From Oxyruncus cristatus (taxonomy: Eukaryota > Chordata > Aves > Passeriformes > Cotingidae), in contig VXAY01006832.1 in the NCBI GenBank assembly GCA_013399855.1, positions 195,356 to 259,355 of the forward strand: 64,000 nt of DNA, read 5' to 3'. Position 1 is the first letter of the stretch; every line of letters starts with the position of its first letter. The notes beneath the pieces were generated by a model. The model did no database searches and had not been told where the DNA came from. It worked only from the letters and a program-made list of their open reading frames with translations. Of the stretch, positions 17,235 to 64,000 are shown piece by piece. Position numbers and translations under genes: made by a program.

Positions 17235-20200
17235 GTGCTTTACATTTGTGTCAGCGAAAGAGCAGGTGCACTGGGCAAGGTCAGAGGTCCACCTAGTCCC
17301 CACCTCTGCCCTGTCCAGCCTTGCACTGGTCAGATGTGGATGTCCTTAGGCAACTGTGGAAGGCTGAAAATTGTTGAGCCTTCTGTCAATATGCTGCCAG
17401 GTCAGAGTTTTCTGAAATGATGCTTAGTTGTAGAATCACACACAGCATGACTGCTATGTATTTGCATCAGTGAAGGGCTGTAAAATAAGTCTTGGCTCAT
17501 CTGGTAGTGGATGATCTGTAAAGCTCATTGTCTTGTAGGTATTGGATTGGCTTTGGACGGTCAGTCTCTCCTTCTGTGTGGTGTTTGTTGCAGCAGAAGC
17601 AAAGATTTCAGATTCCCCATTTCAGACAATGAACTATGGTTATTTGACTTCGGAAAAGTGCAACTCAAATAGGCTTACTGCTCAAGTATTTTCAAGGAAT
17701 CTCTTACTAGAGTTACCCATGTTCTTTAGTGGTAATTACATCAAGGTCTATTTATACCGACATGACAAATCATGTTCTTGTATGTTAAATTAATGGGAGC
17801 ATTCAGATCCAACTCTTGGAAGTGAAGGCTGCAAAGTTACTGTGTCCTGGCGAAGTCTGCCTGCAGAAGTTTATCACGTTCGCCTTTGGTTACTGAATAG
17901 CTTTTTAATGTGGTCATAAATTACATGTGCTCATATAGTAACTTCTCTCAGTAGTGAGAGTGCTCCTTAAGTCATCTCCAGTTTCAATTGCTGACTGTGG
18001 AACAACAACAGAACTCAGTTTTACCCCCACATAGTTGTTGTCCTGAGGTTGCTCTACTGCTGACCCCAGTTATTTGGGCAGTGCTTGATGCTTTCCCTGT
18101 GAAGCCACTGGTATCTGCATCTGATAAACTGTGCCACCTCCTTTTGGTTAGAGGCCATATCTAAACAAAATCAAACCCAACTTTTCAATCAGTGGGAGGT
18201 TTATTTTCTTCTGTAGTTTCTGGGTATGTTTTATTTTGGAACACCATCGATCGTGCTGCTCTGAGGTAGTGCTGCTGCCTTGCTGCTGGTGCTGGCCCTT
18301 GTGAGCCCCTTTGGAGTATCTCACCTACACAAATGGTGATGTTCCATTTGCAAAACACAAAGGGAAATGGGAAGTTTTCTTGTCAAGTTTTCCTTGCAGT
18401 TTTTGCTTAGCAGACCACAACACCATCTTCCTGAATTTATTCCAAAAAGTCATGCTGGTGTTGGATGTCCACCTTGTTCATTTTGACATTAATGATTGTA
18501 TTCAGAGATGAATTCCATTTGTTAGAGTTGCTTAGTATGTTAAATGACATTGAAGTGGGTGAGTCTGGAGAGAGACTGACAGTTTCTGAGACATTCTTCT
18601 AAAGAACAGCATAATTTGCTACTTGCAAAGAACACCTTTGATTTCTTATTTTTGGATTATTGAGAATGTGGTGTTAAGCTCCAGGTTAAAGCTTTTCTTT
18701 GAGATTGGACTTCTTTTAACCATAGTCCTGTGGTCTATCATCCAATAACCTAAAATAAATTCTTCAATTTATTTGATTTAATCTGTAAAACTTGGCAAAA
18801 AAGAGATGTATTATTACTTTACTAGTAATGTTTTTCAAGGAAGATGCCAGACTTGGAAAGCAAAGGAAAAATAGTGAGTCAAGCCAGAATTAGCAATTGG
18901 AATAGCAAATTTTCAGTGGCTGTGATTGTAAGAACTTACAGAATCTTCTCAGGTTCTTCTCAGGTTTTTCTCTGGTCTCTATAAGGTGCTGCTAGGCTTG
19001 AGACCAGGAATGAATGTAAAGAAATTTGGTACTTTTTATGCCAGGTTTATCAGTGACATTATTACTTATGTTGCAGTAATAATTCTGCTGCTCCAGTACT
19101 TGCCATTGTAACTTTCATCCTGCTTTTACCATTCCCTTTAGATTTCTGTAAATCCCAGCCTTCTTCATTTTCAGTGCAGCACCATTTAATGCTTTGGATA
19201 CTCAAGTTCAGGTTAGAAGCTGTAAGAGGAAGTTCTTCATATCGTGTATAAACTATGTAGTTAAAACTTACTTTTAACTCCTCCCATTTATTGCCATTCT
19301 TTTTTCTTTGCAGCCCTCTAACCCATCCCTCACCTGAAACTTATTGTAAGATTTGGTAAACAAGTGGTATTGTCATAATACACTGATGGTTATCAAGTTC
19401 CTTCTTCCTTCTTTAAATACCAGTGTATTTGCCACTTGCCAGTTATAAGGCACCAATTTTAAATTGTTTTCAAAGTCTGGGTATCCAAACTATGGTCTGA
19501 GGTGTTTCTTTTCCTTCAGAGTTCTGATCTGGATGTCCTCATGCTTTTTTTGCTGCTAATTGAGTTGCAGAATACTTGGGATTAAGAACATTATCTCTAC
19601 AGTCCAGATAGCTGCAGAATGAAGCAATAGTCACAAAAGATTGTCTTGCTGTTATTTTTTTGAACTCAGTTTCTGTGGTACTTTGGGATGCAGAGAAACC
19701 CTAGGCAAAGGTGCATTTTAAAAGTGGCATCAGAAAGCACAGTATTTAACAAATATATATATATATGTTTCCAAAACAATTTTTTTTGTGTGAAACTCAC
19801 ACTTTCCAATAGCTGGAATAGCCAAGTATTTCAAGTTACTAATAGCAGGGAAAATTCAGAAATGTTAATTTTAGTATAAATTAAGGAAAAAAGGAGTCAC
19901 TTTTTAAGGATAGGCCTGGGGAGTGGTGAATGAGTTCTCAGTATACAGAATAGGCTGGTGCTGCCTCAAAAGGCAGTCTGTCTCTGGCTGTGAGCAAGGA
20001 GGTGTCATATGGCAGGAAGTTTCCGTAGGAATGCAAACATTTTCTGAAATAAAGTTCCTCTTAAAAAGCAAAGCGTGGTGATTAACATATTTGGCTCTGC
20101 CTGGTGTAAAATACACTGCAATGACTGGATTCGTTTCAAAGTGCGAGGGGTGTTACACGACTGCCTTGAGGTGGGGCTTGTGTGGTGGGTGGTGCTGGTT

Positions 20201-21944
20201 TGGATCCGGTCCCTTTGGTTAGACCCCTGTTGTCTCTGCAGGCACAGGTTACCTGTGAGGTTACAGGTTACTGCGAGGTTACTGTTAGATCCCAAATTTG
20301 GCTTGGGAAGCGTTTGTTATCTGAGAGAGAGATACCGAGCACAGTCATCTTCCTGTTTGACATAAACCAAACTCCTCCAAATCAGCTCATCCCTCTCGAG
20401 TGTTCAGCTGCTCAGTGGTTAAAGTGGAAAAAAGTACCACAGCAGAGGGAGGGATTCTGCAGTGCAGGAGAGACAGTAGTCCAGTACTTCATGTTCTTGC
20501 TCTTAATGTTTAAGAAAAAGCTTGTTGATGAAGACTTGAGTGGCAGAGTTTGGCCTGATGTTGTTATTATTAAGTCAATATAATAGGTAGCTGCTATAAA
20601 AAAAAGAAAGTAATTGCCCTTCCTATCTCCTGTGCCTGGTGCTTCACTGGACCCTTAAATAAACAGCACAGAGGAAGATTGCAGGAATTTAGCAATTCAT
20701 TGTGTGTGCTCAGTGCCATTATTCCCTCACTGTACCCACAGTGGGGTCAGCTGAGGTGTGTATTCAAGGGGGAGCAATGGGACCCTGCAGTGACAGTGGA
20801 GAGGAAACGTCCTGGTGTTTGCAGTAACAGCAAGCTGCTGATCTTCATCCGAGCTGACCTAAGGGGTTTTACCCATCTAAATTCCTAAAACATATTCACT
20901 ATTTAAGGTGACTACAAAGAACCTCCATAATTTTCTCAAGGTGTTGTTTTATGAGTAACTTATTAAAGAACTTGGCGTCCAGAATTATAAATGTGTATTT
21001 GTTACTTGCTGTGTATTGGGAGAATAAAGCACCATGCTACTTGAAGGCTTTTCCAGTTCTGAATTCTGGGCAACAGCTTTGCTTTGACTAATGATCTGGT
21101 TTGCATGGTGGCCAAACCTCACCGGGAGGGGGCAGAAGTGTTGAGGGCCACCTGCTGTCTGCCTCTTGCATGTGGATTGGATTAAGTGGAGTCTTTGGAG
21201 CTGCAGGCTCAATGTAAAACTGCTTGTACTCCACCTTGTTTTGTAAACAAAATGGTACATGAGTTTTGAGTAGTGTCTTGTTACAGAGGTAGCATGGCTT
21301 GAGGCCAACTGGGTTGCTGTGGCATTCCTACCGGTGACAATTAAAGTTTCAGCCTCTTGCTGGGTCACAGAGGCACCCACAGGGCTGATTGTGCAGGGCT
21401 CTGACTGCTGCTCTATTAAAACAGGAGTGTGTCAGGTGCAATGTGCTCTAAAGTGACTCTGAACTGAGGTTGGTACAGCATGGGATAGGTATTCCAAAGC
21501 TGAGGCTTGTTCCCTTGCATGTTTGTGAATGAGCTGCAGTAAAAGACTGTGTGTGGAGATACATATTTCAGATCAGATTTTTTTGCCTTTGGTTCTAAGA
21601 AATAGTTTGAAACATGGTTACTGACTTGGAAGCTGAAAGGTTTTTAAACATTGCTGTGTACATCATCTGTCTCTCATCATGAATTCCAAAATAATACTTT
21701 TTGCATCAGAAAACTACTAGAAAACTACCATAGTTTAGTTGTTTTAATCTCATCTCATACCAGCTGCATGAGGCCTTGGATGTGTTTGCCACGTTAAATC
21801 TCAGTTTCTGCTTTCCCTTCCTTCCTTTCCCAGATGTTGACAATGTAGGTCTTTCTACATCATGAGTAGGATGGACCAACTTGTTATCTAGTTTTACATG
21901 GTTAGTCTGCAACAGATTCCCACCAGTGCCTCCTTTCTGGGCAT

Positions 21945-22085
21945 AAGTACTATTATTCCAATTTACAGATGGGGAAACTCAGCCAGTGAGACTAAATGGC
22001 TTGACCAAGGTCATGCAGGAAGCCTCTGATGAAGCAGGGAATTGAAGCTGGGTCTCTGGCTACTCTCTAGCAACTGATGGACCAT
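21945..22085 (-). mobile_element. MIR SINE remnant
   Basis: The + strand reads TTACAGATGGGGAAACTCAG, then GGCTTGACCAAGGTCATGCA and an AGCTGGGTCTCTGGCT-like tail, matching the reverse complement of the MIR core and tRNA-derived part. This is an old element shared across amniotes and is moderately diverged. Confidence 0.85.
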
Positions 22086-22568
22086 CCTTCCTTTCAAAAC
22101 TAGGTAAAATTTAAGACCATTTTAAGGGATGTTTTTGCACTTGATTTTTTTTTTTTTGCCATCTTCTGCTTTTTATAATATATAACCCTCTGAAATATAA
22201 AGATTTTATGTTTTTTGTAGATGGCATCTACTGCAAATTCTAATGCAGTAAGCTGCAGTATTTTTTCTATGATAAATCATATTTAGAGCTTGTGTGTCAC
22301 ATGATGGAAAAGACCAAAATATCTGTCTTATCTACACTGTGGTCTTCCTATCATTGCTGCTTTTATAGCAGAAGTGATGTTGGAAAACTTGAGGAGAAAT
22401 TTCATTTGAGCCAGACTGTAGTTCTCCCTACAGTTAAGGTCTGAATTTTAGGGTAGCAGCTAGACAAGAATGTGTCTTCTGGAAAAAAATGCTTCAGGCT
22501 GTCTTTGTATATCAAGAAAAGCAGAGCAACAGCTCAGCTTTCCAGTGTCACTTTTTAGTGAGCCAGGC

Positions 22569-22681
22569 AAAAAAAAAAAAAAAAAGGGAAGGGGGAGAAT
22601 TACAGGTGTGTATGCACCCTCTTGGTTTTTTGTGTTGGACCCCCCCCCCCCCCGTTTTGTAGATTAAAAAAAAAAAAAAAA
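22569..22681. repeat. Homopolymer cluster A17 - C14 - A16
   Basis: A17 at 22,569-22,585, C14 at 22,640-22,653 and A16 at 22,666-22,681 lie within 113 bases of intron 1. Lengths of such runs are error-prone in assemblies. Confidence 0.9.
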
Positions 22682-25393
22682 GCAAACGGCCAAAGCAAAA
22701 ATCTTTGTTGTTTGCAGTTAGATATTGCTTAGGGAAAGGGTTCTTCCCTGTAGGAGAACTTGGGAAATCCTGCAGGTGTATTTTTGTCTAAGCAGCATCG
22801 GGTTTTTTATGTGACACAGACGTATCTGCACTAATTGCATATATAGTTGCAATCTATGCCACTGTTTAAAACACTGGTGTTATTATCTGTGGCTTGTCTT
22901 AACTGATTGTGAGCAAAGTCAGGAAGGTCAGCAGAAGATATTTGTTGTCAGTAGATGTGACCCTGTGAATTGTAGGTCCATTGATACATGTGAGAGGTAA
23001 TTTATTCTGATGTAGCCAAGACCTGAGCGCAGAAATGATTCCCTCTTGACTGAGAAGTACACAATTTTCAAATTAAGATGAGAAATTCTCAATTATAATG
23101 CAGTTGCTTTGTTGAAAAACCCAGAAGCCTTAAGCAAAGGTAGAATATTCCTCTTTACCACTTGATAAATCAAAAGGCAGTGTGTTCATTCACTCTTACA
23201 TCTGTCTCATCAGTTCTGACTTTCCTTTTTTTAGGCATCTCTTTCAGGATTCCCATAGTGTTTTTCTTAAAGGATCTAAGGACTTTTGGCATCAGTTCAT
23301 GAATATGCTGTAGCTGTTTTCTGTAGTAACTAGAGTGGTATATGTGCAAACACTGGGTGTGCCCTGCACACTGTGTTTCTTGCACAACCATTGCACCAAG
23401 TGATTTCTATTGCAGATTCTGGAAGCAGAAACTGAGTTTTCATCCTTTTTGTTGCTGTGTGATCGGTTGGAAACTACTGGCAATATCCTGCGTGGATCTG
23501 GAACAGCTGCCCTGCATATCTGGGTATAGGAAAATACTCTGCTGGGTATTGAATGAGAATTAGTAACAACTCTTTTAGTGGTTATAAGGCAAAGTTTGGT
23601 GGGACTCCGTTGCTTATTTGATTATACAAAGGGGAAAGAGAACTGAATATTGAATGTAAATTGTGTAAAACAAACTTGCTCTGACTTCTCCGTTTTGCAG
23701 GGGAGAGAGATGGTCTGAATATGATAATGTTGATAATGTTGTATTTTCTGTCCATTTCACACAGTTTGTTGGTCTGGGGTTTCAGAAAGTTATCCTTATT
23801 TATTTGGGCAGGGTGGTAAGCTGCACTTCATTGCTTGTTTGAATTTGTCTGCCTTTAGTGATCCTTGCCATGTAGTTTAGGGGGACATGCTAGTGAGAGA
23901 TCCTCTCTTTGTAGTTACTTATAAATCTGCCCTTCTTATAATCAAAATTCTTAAATATCTTGCAAAAAAAGCATATATTCAGAAGTCAGCATTATTCTGA
24001 TAGTTCTTTATGACAACCTTTTCTCATATAACCTTTACCATAAGTGAATCATAACAAGATGATTACCTCACAAATACTGTACACATTATAAACCAGCGAT
24101 TCCACTTTGTTACTCTTATGTGATGCTCCTCTCATTACATCACATGCTACTGCCAAAGTAGCACAACTATAATATTAAGAAATCTCTAGGCTCACTGCAA
24201 CTGGAAAGGTGTTCAGTCCAGTTTCCATTAGATTGCTGACATTTGTTGAATTGGAGGAAGGATATTTTGAAAGGTGCAGTACCGTTCCTTTGCAGGGCAG
24301 CTTAAGCAATAATGGAGTTCGAGAATTCATCAGGAGAGTTGTTTCATCTTCTCTCCCACTCCCCTTGAAGTTGAGCTTATGGGTTTGGGGGGAGGAGTGG
24401 GGAAGAGGAATGTGTAAATGTAAAACTTCTTTTGATAAGGTTTATTGGTAAAGCACAGAGCTGTCTCTGGTTAGTGTCCTGTTACCCCTCAGTGGTCTTG
24501 TGATGGTTACAAAACTGTTTTGACTGTCCAGCTTAATATGTTTCTTAGTAATTAGGAATGTCTTGCTGTCCATCTGACATATTTGATTGTATTTGGTGAG
24601 TATGTGAGTTCTGGAGATAAAAGATTGGAATGCAATTGTATTTGAACATTTAATAGCTTCAGTTGTTAGCACATGGAATGGGATTTGTAAAGTGTGTTCT
24701 CAGCATTCTTGCCATGTAATTTCTTATGGCTTTAGCATTTGTCCTTTATGATAGGAAGAAAGAGGATGACAGAATAAGGATTTAGAATTGCAGTGTATGT
24801 AGTGTTGTTTATATTGTTACACTTGTTAATAAGGTAATAAAAAATCTAGTGAGTAGTTAATTCTGGGTAATCTCGTGCCATCCGAATATTTGCGTTTGTT
24901 CAGGGAGTTTAATAATGTACAAGGCAACACAAAAATGTGATGTAGAGTGGATTCCATAAACACAGACTTTCCAGGCTGAAGCATTCAATTCTGTGAGTGT
25001 CAGTTAACCATGCTGATTGAATAGCTGTTTGAAGTGCCAAGTAAGAGTGTAGAAATTCTCTAAAAAAATCCTACTGTGAAAGAGGCTTCCATTGGGTCAT
25101 CAGCTGTATTTTGGGATGAACAATTTTCACATCTTTAATTTTGTATTGGAAAATGCAGTGTTTGGAGGCAGGATAAATAATGTTTCATAGGATAGTAATT
25201 GCTATGAAGTTGATTCCCATTTCTTTTGTAACATTTGATAGCTATGTGGTGTTCTCAGTGTTAACGTTATAACACCCCGATTTTTCTGCCTAAAGCTGCT
25301 GTCTCCTTTTCCCTGGGGATTGTAGGAATATTATTTTCTATTCAGTGTCTGAAAAGAGATGAAATGCCTTCTAATTTTTTTTTTTCTTATCAG

Positions 25394-59790
<34,397 letters not shown>

Positions 59791-61075
59791 GAATTGCTAA
59801 TTCCAAATGCCCTGTCAAAGTAAGCCTTTTGCTCACGGTATCTACGGGGACTGCACACGACTGCCTCTGCAGGAGCAGAGGCTTCTCACTGAGAGCTGGT
59901 GTGGTCAGTATTACACACACTCTTCAGCCACTGTTTCCTACGCTGCCTCAACACTGAAGGTCTGATGGAAGGTCGCACTGTTAACATGCAGAATTCCGGA
60001 TTCTAAAAGGTGCCATGTCCCTTTCCTGTGGCCTTTTGCAAATTGGAAGAACGTGGAAACCACTTGGGTGTCCCTGCATATTATGATTAGAAATGGTATA
60101 AAGAGTGTGGATGTTTTTTTCCCTCATGCCTAGTTAGTCTCCACAAAGTTAGACGGAACGTGCTGGAGGTGGGTTGTCCTGCTGCAGACTTAGTTTAGCT
60201 GCTGAAAGAGTGTGACCAACAGCAGCCCAGCTGCAGAAATTCAAGCAAACTTCCCATGTGAGATACAGGCCAAGGAAAAGGATAAAGCTATTCTCTGCAC
60301 TCCCCTTCTTGTAGCCGTTTCTCTATACACTGTAGAGTTGCAGAACTAAAGGGAGAACCCACTTTTTTTTCCCCCTGGGAGACTCCAGAGATAAGAGAAT
60401 TGTGTATTTAGTGAAAAAATAGGTTTGTAGTGAAACAGTTAATATTTCATGAAAGTAGATATTTTTAGTATTTTTGAAGTACCACAATTGTTCCTGGATT
60501 TTCAAGGAAAGGCGCATTACATTTAGTCTTCCTTTCAATAAAATCAAGAAGTGATTTTTAGAAAACAGTCCAAAATAGCACAAAAACAGCCAAAGGAGAA
60601 TTGAATAGAAATTGACATCCCACCTCCCTTGCCCATATTACCTCACCTATCTTCCCCCCCTCTCTCTATGCCACCCTGCTTCCTCAGAATGAGAAGTAAA
60701 AAAGGAGTATAAACTCTGTTCTCATGTGGAGATGTTGTACATCTCTCCCTGCACTGGTGACTGCAGGCAATAGTTCACCCAATACCAGTGCTAGCTGAAA
60801 ACATCTATCCTTTCCAAAGTGAAGGAAAAGTTAACTTTCAGTGTCAACTTTGTCCAGAACTATTTTAAGTAAAATGTTCCTGCTTGATAGAACTGTATTC
60901 AGAATTTACTAATGTCAGCATTGATGCAATGGATTTCATTGTCTGGGTACATGGGGAAATGTATCGACCTTATCTCCAGCTGTACTGTAGTGCCACTTGC
61001 AGGCCTGTTAATAATGTTCACGGTTATTTCATTTTTTAAAAAATAAAAGTCATTTACTGTAACAGCCTGGGCAGT
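59791..61075 (+). other. KDM3B: KDM3B 3' UTR
   Basis: About 1.3 kb from the stop to a poly(A) signal at 61,042-61,047, with an earlier AATAAA at 60,537-60,542. Several AU-rich stretches are present. The length agrees with a typical KDM3B 3' UTR as I recall it. Confidence 0.65.
61042..61047 (+). terminator. KDM3B: AATAAA poly(A) signal, KDM3B
   Basis: Canonical hexamer followed by GT-rich sequence 40-50 bases on. It is the likely main 3' end; the hexamer at 60,537-60,542 is a possible proximal site. Confidence 0.6.
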
Positions 61076-63879
61076 TTCGTTCATATTTGTGCACTGATCT
61101 TCCTGCTTTGAGGTTTTCTCAGCCGCAGCCCCTGGCAGTGTGAGCTGCCTGCTGATTCCGTGCCCTGTGTCTGACCAGAAGGCTCGGGTGGTTTAGCCTG
61201 GCATCCCAAGTACCTGCTGGGAGCACACCCAGCTGCCTTGCAGATCCTTGGTTCTTGGGAGGTGGTTTGGGTAGAGGATCTGTCTGGTCATAAAAAAACA
61301 TCTCTTGTGCTGTGCTCCCCACCTCTCAGTACCTTCCCAACAGGTTGGGGTCCAGAGCTGCCCTCTCCACTGGAGATATGGACCGGGAGGTAAAGGTTCC
61401 CTGGCTTCTGACCTTGGAGGTTGTGATGGCAGCAGCAGTTCTGGTCACTGACTTGTGGCATTGCTGGCAGCTTCTCAGGTTGGTTGCTGGCTGCAAAATC
61501 CACTCACAGGCTTTTGCTGCCTCTGACTATGGGCTAATTCAGTCTGCTGGAGGTAAAATGGGTTATTCCAGACCCATGAACCATTCAACCCCACCATACT
61601 GTGTTGTGTAGAATTTCTTGTGCAATTCTGTTGTACTCTGTGCGTGCAGAGTAATTATAGCTGTTTCCCTCATTTGTGTGTGTGTGTGTATCAGCATTAA
61701 AATTGGATAAAGACCAAAAAGGCAGAGCCTTGGCAATGTGTAATGCAGTAGCATCAGCAATTTCCAATACAGTTGCTGCATTTCTTAATAACACTAAGCA
61801 TTAAGATTTCCAGCAGACATGACTGTACTGTCTTCCCTGAGTAGTGACAGCTCATCTGGGGCCTGTCACATTTTCATGGGCATGTGTTACAATTCTCTCT
61901 TACCAGGATTTGCAGGAAGGGTCAGTATAAGCACTTGCCTTCCAATACCCACCGCAAACTACTTCTGAGATATTTCATATACAGTTATACAACAGTCCCC
62001 AGCCAAAGTGATTAGAAAATTGACTTAAGATGTACAATCAGGAGGGGGGTTTTCCCTCATTGTTTGGCCGTAACGGATTGATATTTGGTCATCTGTCTGG
62101 ATCATTTGTAGGACACAAATTCATCATGAGTTATTCTGGCAGTAGCATATCTGCTAAAAGAACATACACTGTTTGAAAGAAATGTCTTAATTTAAAAACA
62201 ATTGATAAATTGCTTTCCTGAAGATCTTAATTACACAGCATTATAGAGTATTACTAATAAATTATTAAAAATACTACTAATAAATAATTCTATTTTCATT
62301 GAACTTGCAGCTGACTTTTGTTCCAAAAATAGCCCCTCAAAACCAGTAGTTTCTCCTTGTGTGAAAAGGTAAGGTGATGGATTAATTTCTTGTCTATGAT
62401 GTGGAAAGAAACTGAGCTACTTTTTGCTAAATGTAAATTCCTAGCTTAAAATACTTTTCCTGAACTTGTTCTAAAGCTACTTAACAGTGAGCTACCACCT
62501 ACAACATTTGCAAGACCACCCGCTCTGCTGATGTTGAGGTGGTTGTTCTTATCACCATTTATGTCTAATGCACTGTAAATTTTCATGTTGCTCCTTGGCA
62601 CATTAAAACACTAAGGGACGTTTTATTTAGGTGCCGCTTACCCGTGCTGCAGTTACTTAGTGCTCCCACACTGTTCACACGTTGTACTCACCAGATCTCT
62701 GCATGTTCTCTCTTCTGTTTTGCACTCACCCAATGAACACCTTATTCAAGTCCTGGAGCTGTTGCCATGCTGGTCACTGAGATGAAACTGCTGCAGTTAA
62801 AAACATCATTATTTTGTTGAAGGTTTTGCGTGTTGGTGTAACTTGGATGTCTGAAAGCAGATTCCTTTTATCCTATTAGTAGGTCAGTTATTCCCGGAGT
62901 GGTGTGAATTGTGCAGCCACTTACGCAATCATTTTGTGGCCCATTCATATCCAAAAGCAGAAACTGACAAAATGTTCTTTGTCACTGCCTGTAGAGACAT
63001 TTGTGCTCACAACACTTGTGTGTAATGGAAGGTTGCTGATGTTTTGTGTTTGTCATCATTGCTCATTATACTAAAGTTCATGCATTCATGAAAAAATCCT
63101 TCCCTACGAGCTCTTTGTTATTGCTCTTTGGTCTCATTCCTTTTCATAAAGGCTATTTGGCAAGTAATGAGACTTTGCCATAGCGCCTTGCTTCAGGGTT
63201 GGGTTGTTTTATTTTTTTTTTGGTAAGCTGAAGAAACAGTAAATTTCTAGCATTTTTTTTTTCCTTTTTAAATTAAAACGCTGCTTATGTAATGGTCATT
63301 TCAGTGTAATTCACAGATCTATGCACTGAGCCTAATCAATCCTTGACTGTAATGCTCATACAGGCTCCCGGGGGCCCAGTAATGAACTCTGGCACTGACT
63401 GAGGAAGAGGATTCTCCTGACAGTATTCCTCGGTGAGCTGTTAAAATACAACAATTTCTGGGACTCCAGTATGCTTAACCATACACATTCCCACCCTGCA
63501 CGAAGGATATTCCCCACACATACATACACTGTTCAAGCTTAAGTAATCCTCGGCATCTCAATTGAAATTTCGAGGAAGAGCATCTGGCAACACTGAATTA
63601 CCCTGGGGACTACAAGTACCAGCCTTCATCCTTCTGGTTTGATAACGCAAACCTCAGTGTCGGCAAGTCAGGTTTTGGTTTGCATCAGGTTCTGGGTGAC
63701 ACTGGGAGCCGTGGGGCTCTAAAACGCTTTTACCCTTAACTCCTCTGCTGGCAGCATTTAACAGCTGCTGCCTCGACCTCCCTAGAGGAGGCCACGGAAA
63801 ATGGCTCCTTCTGCCTGTTACTCCTCTGCCTTGCCAAGTGCCCGTGATCTCAAGTCAGCGATTTTCCCTCTAATTCTCC
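61076..63879. other. Intergenic region downstream of KDM3B
   Basis: 2.8 kb with no convincing gene. It contains a short TG run at about 61,675-61,689 and T tracts near 63,210 and 63,255. Short ORFs at 61.1-61.8 kb have no recognisable domains. Confidence 0.5.
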
Positions 63880-64000
63880 CCTGCCACCGTTCCAGCAGCG
63901 CCCCGTCCCTGCCGGGCGCTGCGGGCGTCCCCCGGGCCGTGCCCCGCAGCGGCGGATGCTCGGGGCGCTGCGGCCTCTCCCTGCGCCGCTCGGCTCCTCC
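63880..64000. promoter_or_regulatory. CpG-rich block at right edge, probable promoter of next gene
   Basis: Sequence rises sharply in GC and CpG (GCGCTGCGGGCG, GCAGCGGCGGATG) in the last 120 bases. In human 5q31 the gene after KDM3B is REEP2, so this may be its CpG island. Nothing coding is visible before the window ends. Confidence 0.5.

Larger units (their letters stand above)
12748..25393 (+). other. KDM3B: KDM3B intron 1 (about 12.6 kb)
   Basis: No exon is recognisable between the gap and exon 2. Contents seen: a short minisatellite at 14,489-14,576, an ERV LTR at 16,640-17,234, an AT dinucleotide run near 19,750-19,767, a GGTTAC-rich patch at 20,240-20,285, a MIR SINE at 21,945-22,085 and a homopolymer cluster at 22,569-22,681. 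A polyadenylation-like AATAAA at about 20,049 in a gene-free setting may mark another old LTR end, but I could not assign it. Confidence 0.55.

Noticed and set aside
20005..20583. Overlapping ORFs of 96-133 codons in intron 1 with a GGTTAC-rich patch and an AATAAA
   Set aside because: I considered an ERV LTR end, but could not match family features or boundaries, so it is only mentioned in the intron note.

Overview
The window is vertebrate nuclear DNA and almost certainly avian. The evidence is two intron-rich protein genes with GT-AG introns, CpG-rich gene starts, several CR1 LINE fragments of bird type, and two copies of a bird ERVL-like LTR. The LTR type is one I associate with songbird genomes, so a passerine is plausible but not proven. 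An assembly gap in GC-rich sequence at a promoter is also typical of bird assemblies.

Region 1 (1-10,915) is a CtBP-family corepressor/dehydrogenase gene on the + strand. Eight coding exons (471-7420) join in frame to give 424 residues, ending at a TAG. The extreme N-terminus is not identified. A CpG-rich start lies at 1-120, and a long 3' UTR carries a CR1 tail and two poly(A) signals near 10.8-10.9 kb. The protein mixes residues typical of CtBP1 and CtBP2 and has its own C-terminus, so I read it as a third paralogue.

Region 2 (about 11,990-61,075) is KDM3B (JMJD1B), the H3K9 demethylase, on the + strand. Exons 2-24 (25,394-59,790) join in frame to 1687 residues with the C6 zinc finger, an LXXLL motif and the JmjC domain, all three iron ligands intact. 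Exon 1 is not visible and most likely sits inside a 364-base N gap (12,384-12,747) in a GC-rich repeat-laden promoter. Intron 1 is about 12.6 kb and holds an LTR and a MIR element. Intron 16 (6.7 kb) is the main transposon sink: a CR1 with esterase, endonuclease and RT remnants, a full-length-looking minus-strand LTR, and a possible further LTR-like segment.

Region 3 (61,076-64,000) is intergenic. It ends in a new CpG-rich block that probably starts the next gene; REEP2 would be expected from human 5q31 order, but this is inference.

The two genes fit a common theme. CtBP is an NAD(H)-sensing corepressor scaffold that recruits chromatin modifiers, and KDM3B removes repressive H3K9 methylation. 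Nothing in the sequence shows that they are co-regulated. I found no tRNA or rRNA genes, CRISPR arrays, or undescribed multi-gene system. The points most worth a second look are the extra CtBP paralogue, the missing KDM3B exon 1, and a 254-base repeat around a single N that looks like a false assembly duplication.
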